Notes: generated by a model from the sequence alone, not told the origin. A stretch of DNA of 64,000 bases from JAXMAF01 sp046350555 (GCA_046350555.1 JAXMAF010000021.1:1-64000), one strand, 5' to 3'. Numbered from the stretch's first letter, positions 38,314 through 48,770 are shown. Numbers and translations: made by a program.

Positions 38314-39267
38314 TCATCCCAGCCATCGTCCGCCATCGAGCCGGATGACGGTGCCGGTCACGTAGCCCGCTTCGAGCACGAGCCAACGCACCATGGCGGC
38401 CGCGTCCTCCGGCGTGCCGGGTCGCTCGAGCGGCACCCGCGCCTCGTACGCGCGGCGCTCCTCGTCGGGCGTCCGCTCCGGCCACGCCACGACGCCGGGC
38501 GCGATGGCGTTCACGCGAACGCGCGGCGCCAGCTCGCGCGCGAGGCATTCGACCATCTGCGTGAGCGCCGCCTTGCTCATCGCGTAGGCCGCGTATCGCC
38601 GCCGCGGTCGGCCAAGGACATGGATGTCGGAGAAGCAGACGACGGCGCCACCGTGGGCCAGGATCGATCGCCGAAGAGGACCCGCCGCCGCCTGCGTGAG
38701 CATCAGCGGCGCAAGCGCATTGACCTGGAAGTGCATGAGGGCGTCGCTCGCGGCAATCGCCCCGAAGGGGGTCTCCCCATAGCTGCCCGCGTTGTGGACG
38801 AGCGCATCGATCCTGGCCAGCGCGGCGAGGCGAGCGCACGCCGATTCAAGCTGGGCGGCGTCGTCCAGCGCGAGCTCGAGCAGCTCGACGGCGACCTCGT
38901 GTCCCGCGGCGTGGCCGGCGTTCCGCGCCGCCTCCGCGGTCGCCGCGATCGCTTCGCGACGTCGCGACGTCGCCGCCGGATCGTGGCGCGCGGCTGGATC
39001 GTGGCGCGCAGCCGGATCGGTCCCGCGCGCGCCGACACCGCTTCGCCACGTGAGCAGCAGGTCGAATCCATGACGGGCGAGCTCCGCCGCCGTGGCCGCG
39101 CCGACGCGCCGCGACGCGCCGGTGATCACCGCAAGCGGACGCGCAGCACCCGAGCCCGCGCCGTCGGCGCCTGGCGATCGCCCGCGTCGGGCGTTCTCGG
39201 AGTCGGCGCCACGCGGTCCATCGGCGCCGGTCTCGCCATCGCGCCGTGCATCGCCGCCGGTCGTCAC
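38314..39267 (-). CDS. Short-chain dehydrogenase/reductase (FolM/pteridine reductase-like)
   Basis: The 317-residue protein is a classical SDR. TGASRRVG is the nucleotide motif (the TGxxxRxG form seen in pteridine reductases and FolM), HNAGS follows, and YAAYAMSKAAL is the Tyr-x-x-x-Lys catalytic motif. The end reads TGTVIRLDGGRWLG. A Ser in VCFSDIHVL completes the triad. It is longer than usual because of a low-complexity N-terminal leader of about 45 residues and an in-frame repeat (PAARHDPAARHDPAA) near residue 80. The GTG start at 39267 overlaps the TGA stop of the small membrane protein gene (GTGA), so translation is likely coupled. The substrate is unknown. Confidence 0.8.
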   Translation of the reverse strand: MTTGGDARRDGETGADGPRGADSENARRGRSPGADGAGSGAARPLAVITGASRRVGAATAAELARHGFDLLLTWRSGVGARGTDPAARHDPAARHDPAATSRRREAIAATAEAARNAGHAAGHEVAVELLELALDDAAQLESACARLAALARIDALVHNAGSYGETPFGAIAASDALMHFQVNALAPLMLTQAAAGPLRRSILAHGGAVVCFSDIHVLGRPRRRYAAYAMSKAALTQMVECLARELAPRVRVNAIAPGVVAWPERTPDEERRAYEARVPLERPGTPEDAAAMVRWLVLEAGYVTGTVIRLDGGRWLG

Positions 39268-39530
39268 GAGGGCGGTCTCCGGCCGGGTGCGTCGAACGGT
39301 TCCGCTCGGCGGCCCGCCTCGGTCCACGGATCGGGCAGCGCGCTCGAGTCGTCGGAGCGCCGCGCGGCGCCGTCGATGCGGCGGCGACGGACGAACATGA
39401 GCAGGATCACGGCGAGCAGGAACGCCCCGAGCAACGACGCCGTCGCCGCGAAGATGTTGACGTATCGGCCGACGGCCGATGGATCCGGCGCCGCGGCGGC
39501 GGACAACGATTCGAGCACGGCTGCTGGCAT
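39264..39530 (-). CDS. Small single-pass membrane protein coupled to the SDR
   Basis: The 88-residue product (ATG 39530) has one clear transmembrane helix (IFAATASLLGAFLLAVILLMFV) followed by a basic stop-transfer (RRRRID) and a hydrophilic C-terminal tail. I recognise no family. Its stop overlaps the start of the SDR gene, which supports a real gene and co-expression. It is divergent from the AsmA-like gene with 63 bp between starts. It may anchor or regulate the reductase, but this is speculation. Confidence 0.6.
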   Translation of the reverse strand: MPAAVLESLSAAAAPDPSAVGRYVNIFAATASLLGAFLLAVILLMFVRRRRIDGAARRSDDSSALPDPWTEAGRRAEPFDAPGRRPPS

Positions 39531-39593
39531 GGAAGGCAGTGTACGTGAAGGCGCGCATTGGGCGCGTGCGCCGGCCACCGTACCATTCCGCTC

Positions 39594-42500
39594 ATGTCGA
39601 CCGAAGCGAATGCGAGCTCGACTTCGCCGCGCCCCCGCGCACGAAGCCGCCGTTCGCGGCTCGTTCGACTTGGTGCGATCCTGGTCGGGCTTGCGCTGCT
39701 GGCCGCGGCGGGCATCTACGTGCTGACGCGGCCGACAATCCTCGCCCGGGTCGTCGCGTGGCAGGTCGGTCGGCACCTCGGCGGCGACGTCTCGATCGCG
39801 CGCATCGATGCCCTCGGCAACGGGCGGTACCGGGTGCAAGGATTGACGATCGATGCGCCCGGCTGGTCCGGACCGTCGAGCCGGATCGCGACCATCGACG
39901 ATCTCGTCGTGACGCTCGATCCGGACCGGTTGCAGCGACTCTCCATCGACGTGCTCGAGGTCGAGGTGCGCCGCGCCGTGCTGAGCGTCGCCGAACGGAG
40001 CGACGATCCGGGCGCATTCACCATCGACGCGCTGGCGGAGTCGCGGCGCTTCCCAGCCGCACCCTCCTCGGCTGCTCCTTCACGACGTCACGTGCGAGAT
40101 GGGTGTCGCCGGGCGCCAACGGCTCGTTCACCGAGTCCGGACGCACGCGCTTCGCCGGCGCGCTGCTGCCCGAGGACGACGCGCCGGGATGGTTCACGGT
40201 CGTGCTCGACGAAACGACGGGCCCCGACGGCCCGCCGACGCCCGACGGAATCCGCGTGCGCGGCCGCTTCAACGAACTTTCGCTGGAGCATCGCGTCCAC
40301 CTCGGGCGGCTGCGCCTGGACGACCGACTGCGCGGGCTCTGTCCGATCCAGGTGCGCGAGTGGTGGACGCGGCTGGCGCTCGACGGCGAGATCGAGGGCG
40401 CCGACACGAGCTGGACCGAAGGCACCTCGCCGCGCCTCGAGCTGACCGTCGCCGACACCGGGCTCACGCTGCCGGTCGACTCGGGCACGCCGTGGGTGCG
40501 GCTGCGCGAGGGGCGCACCGAACCGACCGACGGACATCCGCGGCTGCGCGTCTTCCACGGCGTGATCAGCCTCGACGGGAACGCCCTGGAGTTCCGGCAG
40601 CTTCGCGGCAACGTGACCGGAACCGACACCGGCGTCACGCTCGTGGGCATCCCGTTCCAGCTCGACTTCTCCATGCCTGCGCTGCCCGCGTTCAACTGGG
40701 CCGATCGCTCGCGCTGGCTGGACGAGACGCTGGCGACGGCGGCGTTCACCATGGACTTCGAGCTCCAGGAGTTCCGCGCGCCACCCGTCGGCCCCGGCGC
40801 CGCGATCGTGGCGCCCGAACCCGGAAACGAATCCGTGGCCCGGACCGAGCGCGACATCGCCGGCATCGTGGACAACGCCCGCGCCGCGGGCGCCGTGGCG
40901 TTGCCGTTCGCCGTCGCCGACATCATGGCGGCGATGCACATGACCGACTGGCGCATCAACATCGAGCTCCAGGTGGCCCGCGCCGAGCCCACGCGCCGCG
41001 ACGATCGATCGCTCGAGGCGGCGCCGCTCACCTGGTCCGGCAAGGCGCTCGTCGCCAAAGCGTCGATGACCTACGAGAAGTTCGCGTACCCGCTGCACGA
41101 CGTGCGCGCCTTTCTCACCTTCGACGACTCGCGGGTCGCGGTCGAGTCGTTCCAGGGGACGGGACCGAACGGCGGCGACGTGCTCGTGCGCGGCCAGCTC
41201 GCACCGCCGGGACCCGGCGCCGGATTCGACCTTCAGGTGATCGGCCGCGGCATCCCGCTGGACCACGACCTGATCGAGGCCCTGCCCATGGAGCCGCGCC
41301 GCGCGGTGCGCGCCCTCGTGCACGCCTCCTCGTGGGAGCGACTGGTGCGGAGCGGTCGGATCCCGCGCGAGGAAGCCCCGTCCGCCGCCGATGCCGGCGA
41401 GGCCCAGCCGGTCGGCGAGCTGGCGGCGCTTCGCGCCGAACGACTGCGCCTGCTCGCGGCGGAACAGTCCGGACCCAGCGGCGCGCCGGGCGACGAGCCC
41501 GACGACGAGGAGGACGACTCGGAGCGCCGGCGCGGGCCTCGCCGAGATCGAGCGGCCCTCAGGCTCGCCGACTGGCGGCTTGGCGGCACCATCGACCTCG
41601 ACGTCTCGGTGCATCGCAGCCGGGCCACGACCAGCACCTCGAGGAACGCGGCACCATCGACCTCGCCGGGACGACGGGCGTCTTCGACGAGTTCCCGTAT
41701 CCCTTCCACGTCGAGCGCGGGCACATCCTGCTCGCTCCCGACGTCGTCCGCATCCCCGAACCGGGAATCGAACTGCGGACGGCGGGCGGCGGCAAGGGAC
41801 GGATCACTGGCGAATTCGAGTTTCCGAAGATCGACGGACGCCGGGTGCTTCGTCCCGACGTGCGCATCGTCGTCGCGGACGATCACGTCAATCCCCTCCT
41901 CCTCGCCGCCATCCCTCCCGGCAAGGCGCAGTTGCAGCGGTTCGCGGCATCGGACCCGCCCCGTGATTGGCCAGGCGAGGCCCGAGGCGGGCGAGCTGCT
42001 CGAGTCCGCCGGACTGCACGGCGATCTCTCCTGCCGCGCATCGATCGACGCCGGGCCGGCGAACCAGGTCGCGTGGAACGTCGTGGTCTCCCTCGAGGAC
42101 GGGCGCGCCCGCCCTGACGCGGGCCATCGACGCCATGCTCTCCGAGCAGGACTTCGCTGGCCGCCGCAGCTCGCCCTCGACCGGCTGGCGGCGACGGTCG
42201 GCATCGATGCGGCGGCGCGTCGAGATCGATGGCGTGACCGGCTTGGTCGAGCGCGCGGGCGTCGCGGGCCGCGCGTCCATCGAACTCTCCGAGAACGCCC
42301 CGGGCAGCACGTTCGACGTCACGGTGAGCGGCCTCGCCATGGCGCCGTGGATGATCGACCTCGCGCCCGATTCGTCGCGCGAGCGCCTCCGTTCGCTCTG
42401 GGCGCGCTACGACCCGACCGGCGATGTCGATGTGCGCCTCCAGGGGCTGGTCGCGCCCAACGAACCGGCCGAGGTCGCGATGGACGTCGCCCCACGCCGC

Positions 42501-44233
42501 CTCGACGCCCGTCTCGGCGGAACGCGGGTCGCCATGAGGGGCTCGGCGGCGACATTCGCACCAACCTGCGGACCGTCTCGCTGCGCGACCTCGAGCTGGG
42601 GCTCGCGACGAACGGCGAGCCCAACGGGACGCTCTCGCTCCACGGCACGATCCAGACCGCCGGCGACGGCACCGGCGCCATCGGGGGCGCTCGGACCGAC
42701 GCTCGCTTCGAGTGTCCGATGATCGAGGAGGCGCTGAGCCGCGATCGGACTCGAGAACGTGCGCGCCTCGCCCGCGATCTCGATCCGCACGGCGGCTTCG
42801 ACGCCCGCTTCGAGGCGACGCTCCTTCCGGGAATGGAGCTTGGCGCGCACGCCCTGACGGTCCTGCCGCGGCAGGTCGATCTCACCATCAAGGAGAACCG
42901 CTGCGGCTGGCGTTCGATCAGCGCCCGAGGTCGTCGCCCGCGATCGACGGCTGGAGATGGAAGGTTGCCGCGGCACCATCGACACCGGCCATTTCGACGT
43001 GGCCGGCTCGCTGCTCTGGTCCACGGACCCGACGGGCGAGCTCGGCTGAAGCTCGACAGCCGGCCTTCACCCCGCGCTTCGCGGGCTGCTCACCGACGAC
43101 GCCCGCGCCGGGCCGACCGGATCGAGCTGGAGGTCACGGGTCTCGTCTCATGCGACGGCACCATCCGATTCGAGGGCGGTGGTCCCGTCGCCGCGGATGG
43201 CGGCGCGCCCGACGCGACGACGCGCCTGCGCTTCGACGGCCGGCTGGAAGTCGACCGCGCCGCATTCAAGGCCGGGCTCGCCTTCGACGACGTGCGCGGC
43301 GCCGTCGTCATCGCCGCGGCTGGCGCCGGCGCGGGACGGCCTCCCCTGTTCGAGCTCGAGTCCGAGCTGGACACGATGCGCGTCGCCGGGCGTCGCGTCG
43401 CCGAGCCGCGCGGGCGCATGCAGCTCGAGCCCGATGGCACGACCTTCCGGCTGGACTCCCTGAGCGGCGAGTTCTTCGGCGGCATGGCCGAGGTGCAGGG
43501 GCGCTTCGCGACGGCCGGAAGCCGCGAGTACTCGCTGCGCCTGGCGATGGCGGGCGTGGACCTGGCCGGCCTCTCGCGCGCCGAGACGACGAACCCGGCC
43601 ATCCCGCCCGAGGGTTCGCCCGAGCTGCCCGCGGCGGACGTCGTGCTCCCGTCCCAGCCGGGGAACGGCGCTGGAAGCGGCGCCACTTCGGCGGGAACCG
43701 TGGTCGGACGGATCGATGCCCGGCTCGACGTGGGCGGCGTGAGCGGCGACGAGGGCAGCCGGCGAGGGCGCGGCGCGGTGCGCATCCGCGATGCGCGGGT
43801 CGCCGACATGCCGCTGACGCTGCGGCTGGTGCAGCTCTCCCAGCTCATGCTTCCGCTGCGGGCCAGCCTGCCGATGGCCGACGTCCGCTTCTTCATCCTC
43901 GGCGAGACGTTGACCTTCGAGCAGCTCGAGCTGCAATGCGACACGCTCCGCCTCATCGGCGAAGAGACCATGAACATCCCCTCGATGAGCCTCTCGACGC
44001 GCTTCTCGCCGCGCGGGACGCTGGTCCTCGTAAGCGACCTCATGCAACCGTTGACCGGCAGCCTCTTCGTGATCGACGTCACCGGACCGCTCGGCAACCC
44101 GCAGGCGAACGTCGTCCCGCTGCCGGTGCTGGAGGCGATCGTTCCGCGGACCCTGCGCCACGAGGCGGCGTCGTCCTTCTCCTCGGGGGATCGCACCGAG
44201 CTTCGGCCGCTCGCCCCGGAGCGGCGGCCATGA
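39594..44233 (+). CDS. Giant AsmA/TamB-like envelope protein, many frame breaks
   Basis: The gene opens MSTEANASSTSPRPR with one membrane anchor (LVRLGAILVGLALLAAAGIYVL). ILARVVAWQVGRHLGGDVSIARID follows, the hallmark start of AsmA-family proteins, which are thought to carry lipids between the membranes. The rest is beta-rich with repeated blocks such as GGDVLVRGQLAPPGP, ELEVTGLVSCDGTIRF and a conserved end (DVRFFILGETLTFEQLELQC, VIDVTGPLGNPQANVVPLP). An intact protein would have about 1540 residues. At least eight frame changes are needed: two near 40070-40125, then near 41640, four between 41950 and 42220, near 42540, and more between 42900 and 43060. The TGA stop overlaps the ATG of the LOG gene. 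Confidence 0.7.
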
Positions 44234-45336
44234 CGGCGCCGCGCCGGCCGCGCCGGCCCTTCGACGACATCGACGCCGCGGCCGCGGAGCTGCTCGCGCG
44301 GCTCGGTCATGGTCCAGCGACACCGGAGGGACGTTCCGCGGAAGGCGCCGCGCGACGCGACGGCGCGACGACGGCGGCCGGCATCGAGGAACGCCTGGCC
44401 GCCGAGATGATCCGCACCGCGGTGAAGCTCCTGCGCGACGGCGCCGACGTCGGACAACTGAAGCTCGTCAGCGCCGCGATGAAGGAGATGCGCCACGCGT
44501 ACCGCATCTTCGGACGCTACCGCGAGCGACGGAAGATCTCGATCTTCGGCTCGGCGCGCACGCCGCCGGACCACCCCGACTACGCCGCGGCGAGGGAGTT
44601 CGGGCGCCTCATCGCGCAGGCGGGCTGGATGGCCATCACCGGCGCCGGCCAGGGCATCATGCAGGCCGGACACGAAGGTCCGCAGCGCGACGCCAGCTTC
44701 GGACTCTCCATCCGCCTTCCGTTCGAGACGACGGCCAACGAGGTGATCGAGGGCGATCCGAAGCACATCTCGTTCCGCTACTTCTTCACCCGCAAGCTCA
44801 TGTTCCTCAGCCACTCCGACGCCGTGGCGGTCTTCCCCGGCGGCTTCGGGACGCACGACGAGCTCTTCGAGGCGCTCACGCTGGTGCAGACCGGCAAGAG
44901 CGGCATCGTCCCGATCGTGTTGATCGAAGGCCATCACGCCGACGGACCGCGCGGTTACTGGCCCGACTGGAACTCGTTCGTCGCCGACCACCTCCTCTCC
45001 AACGGCTGGATCAGCCCGGAGGACCTGCGGCTCTACCACATCGCCGCGAGCGTCGACGACGCCGTCGCCCACGTGCTCCGCTTCTACCGGCGCTTCCATT
45101 CGTCGCGCTACGTCAACGACCGCCTCGTTCTCCGGCTGCGCGAGCCGCTCGCGCCGGCGCAGGTCGCGGCGCTCGATGCCGAGTTCGCGCCGCTCGTCGA
45201 ATCGGGCCGATTCGAGCAGGGCGCGGCCCTTCCCGAGGAGACCGACCACCTCGGCCTGCCGCGGCTGCACTTCCATCACACGCGCCGCCAGTACGGGCTC
45301 GTGCGGGCGCTGATCGATCGCGTCAATTCGTTCTGA
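44230..45336 (+). CDS. LOG-family protein (lysine-decarboxylase-like / cytokinin nucleosidase fold)
   Basis: The 368-residue protein starts at an ATG overlapping the AsmA-like stop (ATGA). It contains ISIFGSARTPPDHPDY, TGAGQGIMQAGHEG and the LOG signature PGGFGTHDELFEALTLVQTGK, cut here as PGGFGTHDELFEAL. LOG proteins hydrolyse nucleoside 5'-monophosphates to ribose-5-phosphate and a base. This is a long version with N- and C-terminal extensions of about 90 and 80 residues, which are seen in some bacterial nucleotide nucleosidases. The coupling with an AsmA-like gene is unusual and the physiological substrate is unknown. Confidence 0.85.
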   Translation: MTAPRRPRRPFDDIDAAAAELLARLGHGPATPEGRSAEGAARRDGATTAAGIEERLAAEMIRTAVKLLRDGADVGQLKLVSAAMKEMRHAYRIFGRYRERRKISIFGSARTPPDHPDYAAAREFGRLIAQAGWMAITGAGQGIMQAGHEGPQRDASFGLSIRLPFETTANEVIEGDPKHISFRYFFTRKLMFLSHSDAVAVFPGGFGTHDELFEALTLVQTGKSGIVPIVLIEGHHADGPRGYWPDWNSFVADHLLSNGWISPEDLRLYHIAASVDDAVAHVLRFYRRFHSSRYVNDRLVLRLREPLAPAQVAALDAEFAPLVESGRFEQGAALPEETDHLGLPRLHFHHTRRQYGLVRALIDRVNSF

Positions 45337-45370
45337 TGGCCGCTGCGGCCCGCCAGTATGATCCACGTCG

Positions 45371-46495
45371 ATGCGCGCCGTCGCGGCCATCCTCGTCCTC
45401 GTGGGCCTCGCGGCCTCGTCGTGCGGCACCGGTTCGGAGTCCGCATCGTCGTCGGACGCCGTGCCCGCCCGTCCACCCACGCCCTCGGCCGGAGCCCTCT
45501 CGTCGCTCATGGCGGCGGACAACGGGCTCGAGGTGCGCAAGTGGGTGGTCCAGGACGATGCGCCGCGCATCGCCGAGGCGCTTCGCCACTACGGCGCACC
45601 GGTCGACGATCCCGCCCTCGAGGCGGACCTGGCGCGCAACGGATTCACCCTGGTGCGCGTCGACCAGGCCGACGTCGAGGCCCTGCTCCAGGAGATCGGC
45701 CCGGCGCTGAGCGACATGCGGAGCTGGCACGGCCAGGCGCCGCGCTGGCGCGAGCTCGTGCGACACGGGGCGCGCGACTCGATCGCCGCCGTGGTGGACG
45801 GGCGGGTGCGCGTCTTCTCCGACGGAGCCGTCTCGTTCGTGGCCCGGGCGTGGACGCTGCCGATGGAGGACGGCGCCATCATGCAGCTCGAGATGCGCAG
45901 CGAGTTCGAGATGGTCGCGCGCGGCTACCGCGACCTCGTCCGCGCCGAGGTGCCGCGCGGCGAGACGCTTCCTCCCGGGACCATCGAGCTGGAGGTGGGC
46001 GTTGGCGAGGCGTGGGTGATGACGTGCATCACCCCGCGCGACACGATGCCCCCAACCGACGAGGCGACGAAGGCGACCGACTCCAGGGGAACTGGTTCGA
46101 AGGGAACTCATTCAACGGGAACTGGCGCAAAGGGAAGCGCTTCGAAGGAGACCGGCTCGAAGGCTCCTGCTGCGCGATCCGGCGACTCGAAGGCGCCATC
46201 GGCCCGCGGTCCCGTTCCCGACGACGCCGTCTTCGGTCCGGACACGCAGCTTCCCCAGACGCTGGGGCAGATGCTCTTCGCGAGCGACGTTCCCGCCACG
46301 CGCACGCTGCTGGTCTTCGTCGCCAAGCTTCCCTCGGCGTCGGCGACGCTCGCGCCGCACGGCCTCGCTCCGCCTCCGTCGGACGCGCCGGGGGACGCGC
46401 CGGCGGGTCCGACGGCCGATCCGCCAGGCGGCGCACCCGACGACGCGCCACCGCTCGAGGACGATCCCGAGCGCCTTCCGCCCGGCGAACACTGA
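45371..46495 (+). CDS. Uncharacterised lipoprotein with low-complexity repeats
   Basis: The 374-residue product has a signal peptide ending GLAASSC, so a lipoprotein is likely. The N-terminal 220 residues look globular (VQDDAPRIAEALRHYGAP, ALSDMRSWHGQAPRWRELV, RDSIAAVVDGRVRVFSDGAV). A Ser/Thr/Lys/Gly repeat (TGSKGTHSTGTGAKGSASKE) and a second globular part (LGQMLFASDVPATRTLLVFV) follow. The tail is Pro/Asp/Ala-rich. I recognise no family. It sits 35 bp after the LOG gene and 15 bp before pssA on the same strand. Confidence 0.7.
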   Translation: MRAVAAILVLVGLAASSCGTGSESASSSDAVPARPPTPSAGALSSLMAADNGLEVRKWVVQDDAPRIAEALRHYGAPVDDPALEADLARNGFTLVRVDQADVEALLQEIGPALSDMRSWHGQAPRWRELVRHGARDSIAAVVDGRVRVFSDGAVSFVARAWTLPMEDGAIMQLEMRSEFEMVARGYRDLVRAEVPRGETLPPGTIELEVGVGEAWVMTCITPRDTMPPTDEATKATDSRGTGSKGTHSTGTGAKGSASKETGSKAPAARSGDSKAPSARGPVPDDAVFGPDTQLPQTLGQMLFASDVPATRTLLVFVAKLPSASATLAPHGLAPPPSDAPGDAPAGPTADPPGGAPDDAPPLEDDPERLPPGEH

Positions 46496-46510
46496 CCGCC
46501 CCGCAGCGAC

Positions 46511-47512
46511 GTGCTCCACAACTCGCTCCAACGTCATCGCGTCGGCCCGATTCGTTCGCTCCTGCGCCGAAGGCGACGGCGCACGCCGCCGATGTCGGTG
46601 CTGCCGACGCTGATGACCCTCGGCAACCTGATCTGCGGCTTCGCCGCGATCCACTACGCGTCGAAGTCGCTTGACACCACGGGTGTCTTCGGGTGGCCGA
46701 CGCTCGCACTGGCCGGCGCACTCGTCTTCCTCGGGATGTTCTTCGACGCCATCGACGGCTCCGTCGCGCGGCTGACGCGCTCGACGAGCGATCTCGGTGC
46801 GCAGCTCGACTCGCTCTCCGACGTGGTCACCTTCGGCGTCGCGCCGGCGTTCATGATGCTGCGCCTGGTGAGCCAGTACGTCGGGCCGACCGCGACGCCG
46901 GACGTGACGATCCTGTCGCCCGACGCCGACACCGCCTGGGGGCGAATCGTCTGGGGCGTCGCGGCGGTCTACATCTGCTGCACGGCGCTTCGGCTGGCGC
47001 GCTTCAACGTCGAGACGCCATCGGCCTCGGCCGAGGATCACCGCTACTTCCGCGGGCTGCCTTCGCCCGGCGCCGGCGGCACAGTCGCCAGCCTGATCGT
47101 GCTGCACCAGCACCTTGCCGACACGCGCTATGCCGCCGGCGAGACGCCTGCGTTCGAGCGCTGGACCGCCCTGGGCATCCCCGCGGTCACGCTGCTCTGC
47201 GCCATCGGCATGGTCTCGACGATGCGCTACAGCCATCTCGTGAACCGACTGCTGCGCGGCCGGCTCGACTTCAACATGATCGTCCGGCTCGTGGTGCCGA
47301 CGCTGCTCGCCTTCTGGTGGTTCCGGTTCCAGGCGACGCTCGCCGTCGCGTTCACCGCCTACGCCGTCAGCGGACCGCTGCGATGGGCCTGGCTGATCAC
47401 GAGGCGACGAAACACCGCGACACCCGCACCACGGGACCGAGAGCCATCGCCCGCCCCCCCACGCGACCACGAAGCGCCAACCACCCCACCCCAAGCGCCC
47501 ACCCACCAGTAA
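46511..47512 (+). CDS. pssA: CDP-diacylglycerol--serine O-phosphatidyltransferase
   Basis: PssA makes phosphatidylserine, the precursor of phosphatidylethanolamine. The 333-residue membrane protein has the CDP-alcohol phosphatidyltransferase motif D82-G83-x2-A86-R87-x8-G96-x3-D100-x3-D104 exactly, in a context (LPTLMTLGNLICGFAAI before, DVVTFGVAPAFM after) typical of PssA. Several helices follow. The start is GTG 46511; the internal ATG at residue 28 is an alternative. The C-terminus is a Pro/Arg-rich tail, and its last codons and TAA stop fall inside a CCAGTAA heptamer pair at 47506. Confidence 0.92.
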   Translation: MLHNSLQRHRVGPIRSLLRRRRRRTPPMSVLPTLMTLGNLICGFAAIHYASKSLDTTGVFGWPTLALAGALVFLGMFFDAIDGSVARLTRSTSDLGAQLDSLSDVVTFGVAPAFMMLRLVSQYVGPTATPDVTILSPDADTAWGRIVWGVAAVYICCTALRLARFNVETPSASAEDHRYFRGLPSPGAGGTVASLIVLHQHLADTRYAAGETPAFERWTALGIPAVTLLCAIGMVSTMRYSHLVNRLLRGRLDFNMIVRLVVPTLLAFWWFRFQATLAVAFTAYAVSGPLRWAWLITRRRNTATPAPRDREPSPAPPRDHEAPTTPPQAPTHQ

Positions 47513-47519
47513 CCAGTAA
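47506..47519 (+). repeat. Two CCAGTAA heptamers at the 3' end of pssA
   Basis: CCAGTAA occurs at 47506-47512 and 47513-47519. The first provides the TAA stop of pssA (47510-47512). It is the same heptamer and orientation as at the end of murC. A C-rich tract precedes the trpB start. Confidence 0.8.
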
Positions 47520-47539
47520 CCACGCCCCCCGTCCCCCCC

Positions 47540-48757
47540 ATGCCCCCCGCCCCCGCCCCCGCCCCCGCCCACCCCGGCCGCTTCGGCCGCTTCGGCGGCC
47601 GCGACGTCCCTGACACGCTCGTCCCGGCGCTCGAGCAACTCGAGGCGGCGTACGCCGAGGCGCAGCGCGACCCGGCGTTTGCGCGCGAACTCGACGATCA
47701 CCTGCGCCGCTTCGTCGGACGGCCGACGGCGCTGACCTTCGCGCGGCGGCTCACCGAGCACGCCGCATCGAGGTCGCGCGGCGCGGGGGCGAGGATCTTC
47801 CTCAAGCGGGAGGACCTGGCGCACACCGGTGCGCACAAGATCAACAACACGATCGGACAGGCGATGCTCTGCGTGCGCATGGCGAAGAAGCGCGTGATCG
47901 CCGAGACCGGCGCGGGCCAGCACGGCGTCGCCACCGCGACGGCGTGCGCGAAGTTCGGGCTCGAGTGCGAGGTCTACATGGGCGCCGAGGATGTGCGCCG
48001 CCAGTCGCTCAACGTCTTCCGGATGAAGCTGCTCGGCGCGAAGGTGGTCGAGGTGCGGACGGGAAGCCGCACCCTCAAGGACGCGACCAACGAGGCGATG
48101 CGCGACTGGATGGGCTCGGTCGAGTCGACGCACTACATCCTCGGCAGCGTCGTCGGTCCGCATCCCTTCCCGACGATCGTGCGCGACTTCCAGAGCGTGA
48201 TCGGTCGCGAGTGCCGCGCCCAGTGCCTCGACGAGCTCGGCCGGCTGCCCGACGTCGTGGTCGCGTGCGTCGGCGGCGGCAGCAACGCCGCGGGGATCTT
48301 CGCGCCGTTCGTGGCCGACGCCCGGGTGCAGCTCGTCGGCGTCGAGGCGGGTGGTCGTTCCGACCGCAACGGCGACCATGCCGCGCCCCTCTCGTTCGGA
48401 TCGCCCGGCGTCCTTCACGGTTCCTTCAGCTATGTGCTCCAGGACGGCTTCGGCCAGACCGCCGACGTGCACAGTTGCTCCGCCGGACTCGACTACCCGG
48501 GCGTCGGACCGGAGCATTCCTTCTGGAAGGAGATCGGACGCGTGCGCTACTCCGCCGCGACCGACGCCGAGGCGCTCGAGGCGTTCCAGCTCCTCGCCCG
48601 CACCGAAGGCATCATCCCCGCGCTGGAGACGGCGCACGCCGTCGCGGAGTCGGTCAAGATCGCCGCGACGCTCCCACGCGACGCGATCGTCGTGGTCAAC
48701 TGCTCGGGACGCGGCGACAAGGACGTGATGGAGGCGATGCGGCTGCTCGCCCAGTGA
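47540..48757 (+). CDS. trpB: Tryptophan synthase beta chain
   Basis: TrpB condenses indole and serine to tryptophan using PLP. The 405-residue protein has FGRFGGRDVPDTLVPALEQLE at the start (listed as FGRFGGRDVPDTL) and the PLP lysine K100 in HTGAHKINN. AETGAGQHGVATATACA, the phosphate-binding GGGSNAAG and the terminal CSGRGDKD are also present. It lacks trpA beside it. trpE is 13 kb away on the other strand, so the pathway is dispersed. The first ten residues are Pro/Ala-rich and encoded by a CCCCGC tract. The ATG at 47540 is the first in-frame start after the heptamers. Confidence 0.95.
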   Translation: MPPAPAPAPAHPGRFGRFGGRDVPDTLVPALEQLEAAYAEAQRDPAFARELDDHLRRFVGRPTALTFARRLTEHAASRSRGAGARIFLKREDLAHTGAHKINNTIGQAMLCVRMAKKRVIAETGAGQHGVATATACAKFGLECEVYMGAEDVRRQSLNVFRMKLLGAKVVEVRTGSRTLKDATNEAMRDWMGSVESTHYILGSVVGPHPFPTIVRDFQSVIGRECRAQCLDELGRLPDVVVACVGGGSNAAGIFAPFVADARVQLVGVEAGGRSDRNGDHAAPLSFGSPGVLHGSFSYVLQDGFGQTADVHSCSAGLDYPGVGPEHSFWKEIGRVRYSAATDAEALEAFQLLARTEGIIPALETAHAVAESVKIAATLPRDAIVVVNCSGRGDKDVMEAMRLLAQ

Positions 48758-48770
48758 CGCGCGTCCGGCG

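Noticed and set aside
42712..44229. A second open frame through the 3' half of the AsmA-like gene as a separate gene
   Set aside because: It is only an N-terminal extension of the LOG frame. The AsmA-like frame carries the conserved C-terminal sequence there.
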